DNA of 64,000 nt from Lujinxingia litoralis. GTDB taxonomy: Bacteria; Myxococcota_A; Bradymonadia; Bradymonadales; Bradymonadaceae. Shown here in pieces: positions 17,954 through 25,485 of the stretch. The stretch covers positions 96,410 to 160,409 of the forward strand of contig NZ_QHKO01000008.1 of NCBI RefSeq assembly GCF_003260125.1, in the 5' to 3' direction. Position 1 is the stretch's first letter. Each line of letters begins with the position of its first letter. Below the pieces are notes generated by a model that made no database searches, was not told the DNA's origin, and worked only from the letters and a program-made list of their open reading frames with translations. The translations under genes and the position numbers were made by a program.

Positions 17954-18014
17954 GTGCACGAGCTCCGGCTGACCGGGGCTCGCGGTGAGGTGGGCGGTTG
18001 CCCGTTAATGCAAC

Positions 18015-18040
18015 GAGCCGGCCCCGTCAGGGGCCGGCTC
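18015..18040. terminator. GC-rich hairpin between convergent genes
   Basis: Perfect 11-bp stem GAGCCGGCCCC (18015-18025) / GGGGCCGGCTC (18030-18040), loop GTCA. T-runs are weak on both sides. It sits between the 3' ends of the genes at 17630 (+) and 18063 (-). Confidence 0.7.
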
Positions 18041-18062
18041 GAGTCGTTTCGGGCAGGGGGGG

Positions 18063-19208
18063 TTAAGGGACGCTGCTGTCCTGGAGGGAGGCGCAGGTGA
18101 TGGTGTTATGCAGGCTGTAAGCGCCGGTCGCTCCGTCGTAGCCATATACCTCAAGTCTGTAGACCTCCTCGGTGCTTACCTCGGTGAGGCGTACTTCCTC
18201 TCGGTCGGAGGTGGACGAACTCCGAGCGATGATGGCGCCGGTGGAGTCGTAGAGGGCAAGCTCAAGGTCGCCCACGGCGTGGGAGAACTCCAGCACGCTG
18301 GAGAGCTGGCAGCCTGCGGGGACTGTGAGTTCGTAGTAGTCGCGTGAGGCGTCACAGATGGTGCCGTTAAGCAAGGCGGTGGGGCCTTCCAGAGGGTAGG
18401 GATTCGCCAGAGAGTCATTGGGTTCAAACATGTCGTCATTCGGGCAGCCTGGCGCCGACAGGCAGGCGAGGTCGGCCACGGTGGCTTCCAGGTCATAGGA
18501 GCCTGTGGCGCTGCTCAGGGGGGAGACTTCCAGGTAGTAGGTGCTGGTGTTGGCGCCGGCCTGCACGGTGTCGGTCTGACCGGCGCCCGACGTGGCTCGG
18601 GCGAGCTCACCGGAGGCGGTATGCAGGGAGAGCTCGAAGTCGACGTCGGCCTGTGGGGTCATGCGGGCGAGGACCGAGCAGCCGACCGGGAGGGTGAGGG
18701 TGTAGATGTCGCGGGCATCGCCCTCGCAGATGGCGTCTTGAATCGGCAGGTTGTCCGGGGAGAGGGGGGCGGCCTCGGCAAAGGTGTCGTTGGGCTCGGA
18801 GCCCTGAAGATCTTCACAGCTCAGGGCGACGGTGCAGGCAGAGGTGTCGAAGGTGCAGGCGCTGGAGCAGGTCAGCGTGCCGCCGTCGTAGCCCAGGGTG
18901 AGGCAGGATTGCCCGTTGAGGTCGGCGCCGTCGCAGGCTTCGTCGCTCTGGTTGATGGTGTCATCGCCGCAGGCCGAATCCTGGTGCCCGTGCGTGTGTC
19001 CGCGCCCGATCTCGTGTCCGAGTGCCTGGCCCTTTCCGTATCCGTGGGCATGCCCCTGTCCCTGTCCGTGTGGGGCGTCGGCCTCGGAGAGGTCGGGAGG
19101 GAGCGCCAGGGGGCCGGGCCCCACAGGGGCCAGGAGTAGGATGAGGAGCAGGGCGAGAAAGCAGGCCATTGATGAGCGTCGCGATGCGCGTGGGCGCGAG
19201 GTGTGCAT
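18063..19208 (-). CDS. Secreted protein: His/Gly-rich segment, one Cys-rich repeat, two PPC-like domains
   Basis: A 381-residue paralogue of the protein at 14947-17445. A signal peptide spans about residues 1-36 (ACFLALLLILLLAPVGPG), without a lipobox Cys. Residues about 45-77 are His/Gly-rich (PHGQGQGHAHGYGKG, GRGHTHGHQD), which could bind divalent metal. One Cys-rich repeat follows (CGDDTINQSDEACDGADLNG...CTFDTSAC, about 80-127). Two PPC-like beta domains then start at GSEPNDTF and DMFEPNDS, and end in a C-terminal TCASLQDSSVP. It is probably exported and either released or held by another component. The role is unknown. Confidence 0.84.
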   Translation of the reverse strand: MHTSRPRASRRSSMACFLALLLILLLAPVGPGPLALPPDLSEADAPHGQGQGHAHGYGKGQALGHEIGRGHTHGHQDSACGDDTINQSDEACDGADLNGQSCLTLGYDGGTLTCSSACTFDTSACTVALSCEDLQGSEPNDTFAEAAPLSPDNLPIQDAICEGDARDIYTLTLPVGCSVLARMTPQADVDFELSLHTASGELARATSGAGQTDTVQAGANTSTYYLEVSPLSSATGSYDLEATVADLACLSAPGCPNDDMFEPNDSLANPYPLEGPTALLNGTICDASRDYYELTVPAGCQLSSVLEFSHAVGDLELALYDSTGAIIARSSSTSDREEVRLTEVSTEEVYRLEVYGYDGATGAYSLHNTITCASLQDSSVP

Positions 19209-19436
19209 GAAGGCTCCTTGAAAGGATCACGTGTGCGTCTCGATGGACACAGGAGTGCTGACATCAGGGCGTGTGACGCCGTGCATGACTGCTCCACTTC
19301 GTTGAGAAGGTCCCCTGGTTGTGGTCGTGATTACAGGCTAGCTGCTCGCCCGGGCGGTGGTGTTGCCGTGTTTAGGGGGCGGTTTAGGTTTACTTCGTTC
19401 GTGAATCCGGGATTCCAATACCTCCAAGGGGGCATC

Positions 19437-20795
19437 GTGTCAGAACCACCGGAGCGCAGGGTCGGATCGGTCGGTGAGGAGATGTATCAATGGGCGCGTG
19501 AGCTCTATCCGATGTGCCGTAGCCTGACCGGGGAGGGGACCCGCCAGACCCTGCGATTCTTGCAGGAGCGTCTGCCGGGGATGCGCTTGGTGGAGGTGCC
19601 CAGTGGAACGCGCGCTTTTGATTGGGAGGTGCCGCTGGAGTGGAACATTCGGGGAGCGCAGATCCGCGACATGTCCGGGCGAGTGCTGGTGGATTTTGCC
19701 GATCATAATTTGCATGTGATGGGGTATTCGGAGCCCATCTGTGCGCGGGTGAGTAGAGAAAAGCTTGAGCACCATCTCTACTCGATCAAGGAGCAGCCCG
19801 ACGCCATCCCTTATGTGACGTCGTTTTATGAGCGACGCTGGGGGTTTTGCGTGCCGCATCGGCTGCGCGAGGCGCTGGGACCGGGGCCCTTTGATGTGTG
19901 GATCGATAGCACCCTGGCGCCGGGCAGCCTGACCTATGGAGAGCTGCTGCTGGAGGGGGAGAGCTCGCGGGAAGTGCTCCTGTCGACCTATGTGTGTCAT
20001 CCCTCCATGGCCAATAACGAGCTCTCCGGGCCGGTGGTCACCACGGCGCTGGCGCGTTGGTTGATGGCGCAGCCCCGGCGCCGGCTAAGCTACCGAATCG
20101 TCTTTGTCCCCGAGACCATCGGTTCGATCGTGTACTTAAGCCGTCACCTGGAGGAGATGCGTCGGCGGACGCTGGCCGGGTTTGTGCTCAGCTGTGTGGG
20201 TGACGAGCGTACCTACTCGTACCTGCCCACGCGCCGGGGGGACACGCTTACCGATCGGGTGGCGCGCCATGTGCTCAAGCATCATGCCGGCAGCTTTGAT
20301 GCCTACAGCTTTCTGGATCGAGGCAGCGATGAGCGGCAGTACGGGGCGGTGGGTGTGGATCTGCCGGTGGCCCTGATGATGCGCTCGAAATTTCATACCT
20401 ACCCGGAGTACCACACCTCATTGGACGACCTTTCGCTGATTACGCCGCGAGGGCTGGAGGGAGCGTACGAGGCGCATCGTCTGGCGCTTTACGTGCTGGA
20501 GCACAACGCGCGCTGGCGTACCACCACGATCTGTGAGCCCCAGCTGGGCCGGCGAGGGCTTCACCCGACGCTGAGCACGCGCGAGGGGGCGCGCCGCGAC
20601 GTGGGAGTCAAAGGGATGCGCAACCTGCTGGCCTATGCCGACGGACGCCTCGACCTGGTGGAGCTGGCCGAGGCGGTGGGGCTGGCGGCCTGGGAGTGCG
20701 TACCCCTGTTGAAGATCCTGGAGCGCGAGGGGCTGGTGGTGCGCGTGGAGGAAGGAGGCGCGCGCGACGAGCTGCGGGAGGCCCTGGGGGAGTAG
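19437..20795 (+). CDS. DUF4910-type aminopeptidase-like protein (putative Zn exopeptidase)
   Basis: About 452 residues from GTG 19437, preceded by AAGGGGG; upstream sequence lacks family features. The N-terminus YPMCRSLTGEGTRQTL and the core STYVCHPSMANNELSGP match the DUF4910/DUF2172 (COG4310-like) aminopeptidase-like family. The CHPS-x-ANNE-LSG stretch resembles the M28-type metal site, with DERQYGAVGVDLPVALMM and YPEYHTSLDDL supplying further His/Asp/Glu ligands. The C-terminal about 80 residues read as a winged helix (LVELAEAVGLAAWECVPLLKILEREGLV). The gene is convergent with an operon encoding a carrier protein, an AAC(3)-like acyltransferase and an adenylation enzyme. From memory, such genes occur with DUF4910 in glycan or peptide modification loci, so a deprotecting or trimming role is possible. 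Confidence 0.85.
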   Translation: MSEPPERRVGSVGEEMYQWARELYPMCRSLTGEGTRQTLRFLQERLPGMRLVEVPSGTRAFDWEVPLEWNIRGAQIRDMSGRVLVDFADHNLHVMGYSEPICARVSREKLEHHLYSIKEQPDAIPYVTSFYERRWGFCVPHRLREALGPGPFDVWIDSTLAPGSLTYGELLLEGESSREVLLSTYVCHPSMANNELSGPVVTTALARWLMAQPRRRLSYRIVFVPETIGSIVYLSRHLEEMRRRTLAGFVLSCVGDERTYSYLPTRRGDTLTDRVARHVLKHHAGSFDAYSFLDRGSDERQYGAVGVDLPVALMMRSKFHTYPEYHTSLDDLSLITPRGLEGAYEAHRLALYVLEHNARWRTTTICEPQLGRRGLHPTLSTREGARRDVGVKGMRNLLAYADGRLDLVELAEAVGLAAWECVPLLKILEREGLVVRVEEGGARDELREALGE

Positions 20796-20839
20796 CTGCG
20801 CCCGGGAGCTTCGGCCGGGTTCGCCACGCTCCGCGAGCG

Positions 20840-21088
20840 TCAGCGTGGCGAGGTGCGGAGGAGGTGCAGCAGGGCTCCCAGGGTGGTGAGCTCGGCCGGG
20901 TCGGTCTGGAGGAGATCCAGGGTGATGCCGGCGCGCTCCTGCAGAGCACTTAAAAGCTCCAGAAAGGCGATGGAGTCGAGCACACCCGCCTCGATGAGGT
21001 CGAGCTCGTCGCGGGGGGCCTCGCCGGCGCGGGTGAGCGGGCCATCAAGCAATTCCAGAAGGAGAGTTCGGGCGTGGGGAGGTTGCAT
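20840..21088 (-). CDS. Acyl/aminoacyl carrier protein
   Basis: An 82-residue, four-helix carrier protein. The phosphopantetheine attachment Ser is predicted at Ser39 in EAGVLDSIAFLELL, the standard DS(I/L/M) motif. ATG 21088 overlaps the TGA of the upstream AAC(3)-like gene (TGATG), so translation is coupled. It is the last gene of a three-gene reverse operon (adenylation enzyme, N-acyltransferase, carrier). An inverted repeat TCGCCACGCT (20821-20830) / AGCGTGGCGA (20842-20851) spans its stop codon and may end transcription. It is too short to be fatty-acid AcpP-like with certainty; the context favours a dedicated carrier. Confidence 0.88.
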   Translation of the reverse strand: MQPPHARTLLLELLDGPLTRAGEAPRDELDLIEAGVLDSIAFLELLSALQERAGITLDLLQTDPAELTTLGALLHLLRTSPR

Positions 21089-21888
21089 CAGAGGCTGCTC
21101 CGGGGCAGAGATCCGTCGGTTCCCCGGTGGGTGACCAGCGCCCAGGGGTTGGCTTCGAGCAGGCCGATGGCCTGATTGACAAAGTCGCGACTGGAGACGC
21201 TGATGAGGGTCGAGGCGCCCACCCGACGCTCGCCAAGCTGGCGGTCGCGGTGCAGGGCGTGGGTGAGCGGGGCGATGTTTGATTGAAGCCCCAGCGAGAG
21301 ATCGCGGGCGTACATGCGGTAGGTGCGCAGGCGCGCGACCCCCGCGCTCCGATAGGGCGCCTGAAAGGACTTCCACGCTCGGTAGGGCACACCCACCCGC
21401 TCTTCGGCCCAGTGCACCAGGCTCACGCGCTCCAGCCCGCAGCCCAGGGTGAGCACCCGGGCGTCGTACTCGATGAGCGTGTCGAAGCTGGAGCCGCGCT
21501 CAAAGGCCCCGGCGGTGTCCGGGGCGGTCAGCGCCGCGGCCAGCGGACCCACCGCGGCGATCGATTGCATCGGATGCGCCGAGCGCCGGGCATGCGGGAG
21601 CGTGCGCACAAACTCCGCCAGGGCCCCCATCTGCCGCGAGGGAGTGGAGGCCCGATCAAAGAACTCCCCGCGGCAGAACCCGAAGTTAAAGGTGGGCACG
21701 CAGATGGTGGCCCGATGGCCCAGGTGCTCGCGCAGGGTCTCAAAGATCAGCTCGGGGATGGCCGTGGGAGTAGCCCCCTGGAGCAGCCCCAGACGAAAGA
21801 GCGAGCTGTGCACAAAGACCAGGCGCGGCGGCTCGGGATGAAGTTCTTTGAGGGCTCGTAAGAGGTCGCTTAAGGCGTAGGTGGTCAT
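21088..21888 (-). CDS. AAC(3)-like N-acyltransferase
   Basis: A 266-residue member of the aminoglycoside N(3)-acetyltransferase superfamily: LVFVHSSLFRLG near the N-terminus, VPTFNFG, the RSAHPMQSIAAVGPLA block and LTLGCGLERVSLVHWAEE, which hold the usual acyl-CoA/ACP and catalytic elements. I prefer ATG 21888 (GGGAG at 5 nt) over GTG 21894. The adenylation-enzyme gene ends at 21891, immediately upstream. In this setting it more likely moves an acyl or aminoacyl group from the carrier protein to an amino group on a sugar or peptide than detoxifying antibiotics. That is an inference from the operon. Confidence 0.87.
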   Translation of the reverse strand: MTTYALSDLLRALKELHPEPPRLVFVHSSLFRLGLLQGATPTAIPELIFETLREHLGHRATICVPTFNFGFCRGEFFDRASTPSRQMGALAEFVRTLPHARRSAHPMQSIAAVGPLAAALTAPDTAGAFERGSSFDTLIEYDARVLTLGCGLERVSLVHWAEERVGVPYRAWKSFQAPYRSAGVARLRTYRMYARDLSLGLQSNIAPLTHALHRDRQLGERRVGASTLISVSSRDFVNQAIGLLEANPWALVTHRGTDGSLPRSSL

Positions 21889-21890
21889 GG

Positions 21891-23468
21891 TCACTCCCGG
21901 AGCGTGTTGAGGTAGAGCGCGAGGGCGCGGCGATCGAGCTTGCCGTTGGAGTTCTGAGGCAGGGTGGGCAGCGCTAAGAGACGTTCGGGCACCATGTAGG
22001 CCGGGAGCTCCGCGAGCAGGCGCTGGCGCAACGCCTGCTCGGCGCTGGGGCTGAGCTCGGTGGGGTGGGCGATGAGCGCGACCAGATGGTCGGCGGCCCG
22101 GGGCTCGGAGGGAAAGGGCAGGCAGGCCACCTGAGCGTGACCCAGCGCGCGGGCCAGGGCGGCTTCGACCTCGGCCGGCTCAATCCGATGCCCCCGCACC
22201 TTGAGTTGAGTGTCGAGGCGTCCCACAAAGCGCAACTCGCCGCGTTCGTCGCGGACCACCCGATCGCCGGTGCGGTAGAAGGCGCCCGGAGCCAGGGCCT
22301 CGGCGCTGCGCGCGTCATCCTTCCAGTAGCCCGCGAAGACCTGGGGCCCGCGTAGCCAGAGCTCGCCGGGCTCTCCAGTCGGTTGCGGCTGGCCCTCCTG
22401 GTCGACCACCACCGCCTCATGCCCGGCAAAGGGTTCCCCCAGCGGGGCGCTGCCCTCGCCCTGATTCAGGAGCTCGGGGGTGAGCTGGCGAGCGCAGATG
22501 GCGATGGTCGCCTCGGTGGGACCGTAGAGGTTGAAGAGCTCGGCCCGGGGGGCGGCCCGGGCAAAGGCCCGGGCCACCCCCATGGGCAGCGCTTCGCCGC
22601 AGAAGAGCACGCTCTTTAGCGTGCCCAGCCCGCCGGGAGGGAGCTGCCCGTGACGCGCCATCGCCGCGGCCAGCGTCGGGACGCAGAAAAAACGCGTGAG
22701 CTGATGCTCCAAAATAAAGCGCCCCGGGGAGAGGCGATCGCGGCGCGTAAGGGGCACCAGGGTCGCGCCCGAAGACCAGGCGGTCAGCAGATCGTGCACC
22801 GAGAGGTCGAAGGTGAGCTCAAAGGTGCGCGAGACCCGCTCCCCGGGCTGCAGGGGCCAGGCCTGACGCGCATGCTCCAGGTAGGCGCCCACGTTGGCGT
22901 GGGTGATGGGCACGCCCTTGGGGGTGCCGGTGCTCCCGGAGGTGAAGAGCAGGTAAGCCAGCGCCTGCGGGTCGACGTAGCGCCAGGCATGAGGCAGGGG
23001 CGCCGGCGGGAGATCCGGGGCAAAGAGCAGGCGATGCTTGGGATGGGCCGCGCGCAGCGCGGTCTGGTGCTCAAGCTCCGGGAGCAAGAGGGTGAGCGGT
23101 CGGGGCGCCTGGCTTAAGAAGGCGTCGAGGTCGTTGAGCGCCTCCGGCCCCACAATCAGCGTGTCGACCCCGGCGCGCTCCACCAGCTCCAGGCGCCGGC
23201 TCAGCGGGTGGTGCGGGTTCAGCGGGGTGTAGGCCGCGCCGGCGGCCCAGATGCTCAGGATCCCGGCATGTGCGCTCAGGCTGGTTTCCGCGGCGATGCC
23301 CACCACCTGATGTCCTCCCGGGGGGGCCACGCTTAAGAGCGCACAGCCCAGACGCCCGGCCTGCCCGACCAGCTCGGCGTAGGTGGTGGTCTGCCCCTCG
23401 CTGAGCAGCGCCGCGGTGTCCGGGGTGCGCTCCGCCTGGTCAAACACGTACTCGACGATGGAAACCAT
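21891..23468 (-). CDS. Amino acid adenylation (AMP-binding) enzyme, stand-alone
   Basis: A 525-residue ANL-superfamily enzyme with the NRPS-type core motifs: A3 LLFTSGSTGTPKG, A5 NLYGPTEAT, A7 YRTGD, A8 GRLDTQLKVRGHRIEPAE and A10 NSNGKLDRR. The A4 region FDLSVHD carries the Asp typical of amino-acid-activating domains, as in DltA-like ligases. No condensation or carrier domain is fused; the carrier is encoded two genes downstream. It should form an acyl- or aminoacyl-AMP and load the carrier Ser39. ATG 23468 follows GGGGGAGA. It is the first gene of the operon. Confidence 0.92.
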   Translation of the reverse strand: MVSIVEYVFDQAERTPDTAALLSEGQTTTYAELVGQAGRLGCALLSVAPPGGHQVVGIAAETSLSAHAGILSIWAAGAAYTPLNPHHPLSRRLELVERAGVDTLIVGPEALNDLDAFLSQAPRPLTLLLPELEHQTALRAAHPKHRLLFAPDLPPAPLPHAWRYVDPQALAYLLFTSGSTGTPKGVPITHANVGAYLEHARQAWPLQPGERVSRTFELTFDLSVHDLLTAWSSGATLVPLTRRDRLSPGRFILEHQLTRFFCVPTLAAAMARHGQLPPGGLGTLKSVLFCGEALPMGVARAFARAAPRAELFNLYGPTEATIAICARQLTPELLNQGEGSAPLGEPFAGHEAVVVDQEGQPQPTGEPGELWLRGPQVFAGYWKDDARSAEALAPGAFYRTGDRVVRDERGELRFVGRLDTQLKVRGHRIEPAEVEAALARALGHAQVACLPFPSEPRAADHLVALIAHPTELSPSAEQALRQRLLAELPAYMVPERLLALPTLPQNSNGKLDRRALALYLNTLRE

Positions 23469-23796
23469 GACTCTCCCCCTGTGCCCGGGTCGCTAAAATG
23501 GGGCCGGTCGCGTTGGCGATGTGTGGTGTCTGGTCAAAGGTCGGCATCAGGGGGAGGGTGTCGAGGGGAAAGGAGGAGGGAGGAGCCCGGGAGCCCGGGG
23601 CGTGTGGGCCGGGTCAGGCAGGGGGCTTTGGAGAGGGGCCTCCTTTGGGGGGCCTCCCCGTGGCCGGCCTCCTGGCGAGAGGGGGCTCAGGCCCTATGTC
23701 CGGAAGAGCACATCAAGACGCTCTCCAGCCCGCTAAAAGACGGGCGGAAGGCATCCGGGATGTCCTTAAATCGGGTATTGGCGGAGGTAAATTGAC
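23469..23796. other. Upstream region of the adenylation operon
   Basis: About 330 bp of GC-rich DNA without a credible gene. It should hold the promoter of the reverse operon starting at 23468. Frames here are Gly/Arg-rich and overlap each other on both strands. Confidence 0.45.
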
Positions 23797-23905
23797 GGAC
23801 TGTGCCAAAATGTCACGGTGAGGTGGGGTGTAAGGCAATGGACTGTTGCAAATTACCACGGTGGTGTGGGGGGTAAGGCGATGTACTGTGCCAAAATGTC
23901 GCACT
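23797..23905. repeat. Short direct-repeat array, 43-bp pitch (array C)
   Basis: Two full 43-bp units (23797-23839, 23840-23882) and a 22-bp third copy (23883-23904). Units begin GGACTGTGCCAAAATGTCAC or a variant and end in GGGGTAAGGCGAT or a variant. Copies 1 and 2 agree at 34 of 43 positions. The array lies between the reverse operon start at 23468 and the reverse gene ending at 23972. Confidence 0.85.
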
Positions 23906-23971
23906 TTTAGAGAATCGGGGTGATGCGGGGTCGGTCGAGCTGGGGGGGCAGGAGCCGGGCTGTGAGCGGGC

Positions 23972-24796
23972 TCATTTTTTGGCGTGGGAGGGGGCCGGCG
24001 TTTCATCGCGGTGGGTGATGATGTCCCAGCGCAGGCGAGCCATGGGGTGGGCGAGTCGGCGGAAGGTGAGCAGGCAGAGGGTGATGGTGCCCAGGGCGGT
24101 GGCGGCGGCGATCATGAACATGATCAGGATCTGGTAGGCGACGGCATCGGCGGGGTCGGCGCCGGCCAGGATCTGGCCGGTCATCATGCCGGGGAGGCTG
24201 ACCAGGCCGACGACCATCATGGCGTTGATGATGGGGATCATGCCGTTTCGCACGCCTTCTTTGAGGTGCTGGCGGGAGGCCTCCCAGAGGGAGCTTCCCA
24301 TGGCGAGTCGGGCTTCGATGGCGGGGCGTTGGAGGACGATGTCGCTGAGCATGCGGTCGAGGCCCAGGCTGATGCCGGTGAGGCCGTTTCCGAGCAACAT
24401 GCCCAGCAGGGGGATGACGTACTGGGGGGTGAACCAGGGGTCGGCGCCGATGACGAGTTCGGTGATGGCGAAGGTGGTCAGGGAGGTGGCCAGGGTCAGG
24501 GAGGCAAAGGCGGTGATGTGGGAGCCGGGCACCTGGCGAGCGGAGCGGGAGATGGCGGCGCGGGCGGCGGCGATGAGCATGACCAGGAGCATGGGGAGGA
24601 CGTAGTACCAGCGGTTGGCCTCAAAGACCCATTCGAGGATCAGGCCCAGGAGGGAGAGCTGGACGACGGTGCGCAGGGCGGCGATGGCCAGGCTTTTTTG
24701 GAGGCCGAGCTTGAGGGCCAGGCTGATGAGGGCCGGGATCAGCAGCAGGAGCGCGGCGATGGCCAGGTCGAGGGGGGAGAGCTGGACGTAGGTCAT
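23972..24796 (-). CDS. fetB: FetB-like (UPF0014) ABC transporter permease
   Basis: A 274-residue membrane protein with about seven hydrophobic segments. It matches the UPF0014/FetB family (SLALKLGLQKSLAIAALRTVVQLSLLG, LGMLLGNGLTGISLGLDR, PIINAMMVVGLVSLPGMMTGQILAG). In E. coli, FetAB exports iron and protects against oxidative stress. ATG 24796 overlaps the TGA of the ATPase gene (ATGA), indicating coupling. The frame stays open far upstream of this ATG, but that part runs out of frame through the ATPase gene and is Pro-rich noise. It is the third gene of a lipoprotein-ATPase-permease operon. Confidence 0.9.
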   Translation of the reverse strand: MTYVQLSPLDLAIAALLLLIPALISLALKLGLQKSLAIAALRTVVQLSLLGLILEWVFEANRWYYVLPMLLVMLIAAARAAISRSARQVPGSHITAFASLTLATSLTTFAITELVIGADPWFTPQYVIPLLGMLLGNGLTGISLGLDRMLSDIVLQRPAIEARLAMGSSLWEASRQHLKEGVRNGMIPIINAMMVVGLVSLPGMMTGQILAGADPADAVAYQILIMFMIAAATALGTITLCLLTFRRLAHPMARLRWDIITHRDETPAPSHAKK

Positions 24797-25485
24797 GGCG
24801 AGGTCGAGGCCGGGGGGCGCCAGCGGTGGATGGAGAGGGTGCGGGTGGCCAGGCGTTGGCGTTGTTGGCGGGAGTGGCTGATCCAGATCAGGGCGCGCGT
24901 CGGATCGTCGTTGAGGTAGCGCAGCAGGAGGGCTTCGACGAGGTCGCGGCGCTCGGGGTCGAGCGAGGCGGTGGGTTCGTCGAGGAGGAGGGCCCGGGGC
25001 TTCAGGGTGAGCGCGCGGACCAGGGCCAGGCGTTGTTGCTGGCCGGGGGAGAGGCGATCGAAGGGGTGGTGGTCGCGCAGGTCTCCCAGGCCCAGAAGGT
25101 CGAGGAGTTGGCGTTGCGCGTCTTCGTCGAGCCCTGGCGGAGTGTCGTCGGGGCGAAAATCGGCGTAGTGGCGAGCCAGCGCGAGCTCCTGGCCCAGCGT
25201 GGTGGCCAGGGGGGCGGGGCGCTGGTGGAGGTAGACGAGCTGGCGTCGGACGGAGCGGATGGTGTCGGGGCTCAGGGGCTGGCCGCGCCAGTAGACCTGA
25301 CCGGTGGAGCCGGGGAGCAGCCCGATGATCGCCCGCAACAAGGTCGACTTGCCCGAGCCGCTTTCCCCCTCCAGGGCCAATCGTTGGCCGGAGCCCAGCT
25401 CGAAGGTGACGCCGGACCACAGGGGGGCGTCGTGGTCGGGCGGGGTCCAGCTGAGGTTGTGGACCCGGAGGAGGGGGGCGCTCAT
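24793..25485 (-). CDS. fetA: FetA-like ABC transporter ATP-binding protein
   Basis: A 230-residue ABC ATPase. Walker A is GESGSGKST (about 40-48), the signature is LSPGQQQR, and Walker B is ALLLDEPTASLD, followed by the H-loop WISHSRQQR. It fits FetA/YbbL-type ATPases that pair with UPF0014 permeases, and the permease gene follows with a 4-nt overlap. Its ATG 25485 also overlaps the stop of the preceding lipoprotein gene (ATGA), so the three proteins should be made together. The likely role is ATP-driven metal (iron) export. Confidence 0.93.
   Translation of the reverse strand: MSAPLLRVHNLSWTPPDHDAPLWSGVTFELGSGQRLALEGESGSGKSTLLRAIIGLLPGSTGQVYWRGQPLSPDTIRSVRRQLVYLHQRPAPLATTLGQELALARHYADFRPDDTPPGLDEDAQRQLLDLLGLGDLRDHHPFDRLSPGQQQRLALVRALTLKPRALLLDEPTASLDPERRDLVEALLLRYLNDDPTRALIWISHSRQQRQRLATRTLSIHRWRPPASTSP

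Noticed and set aside
21088..21888. Aminoglycoside resistance gene
   Set aside because: The fold matches AAC(3), but operon coupling to an adenylation enzyme and carrier protein favours a biosynthetic acyltransferase.
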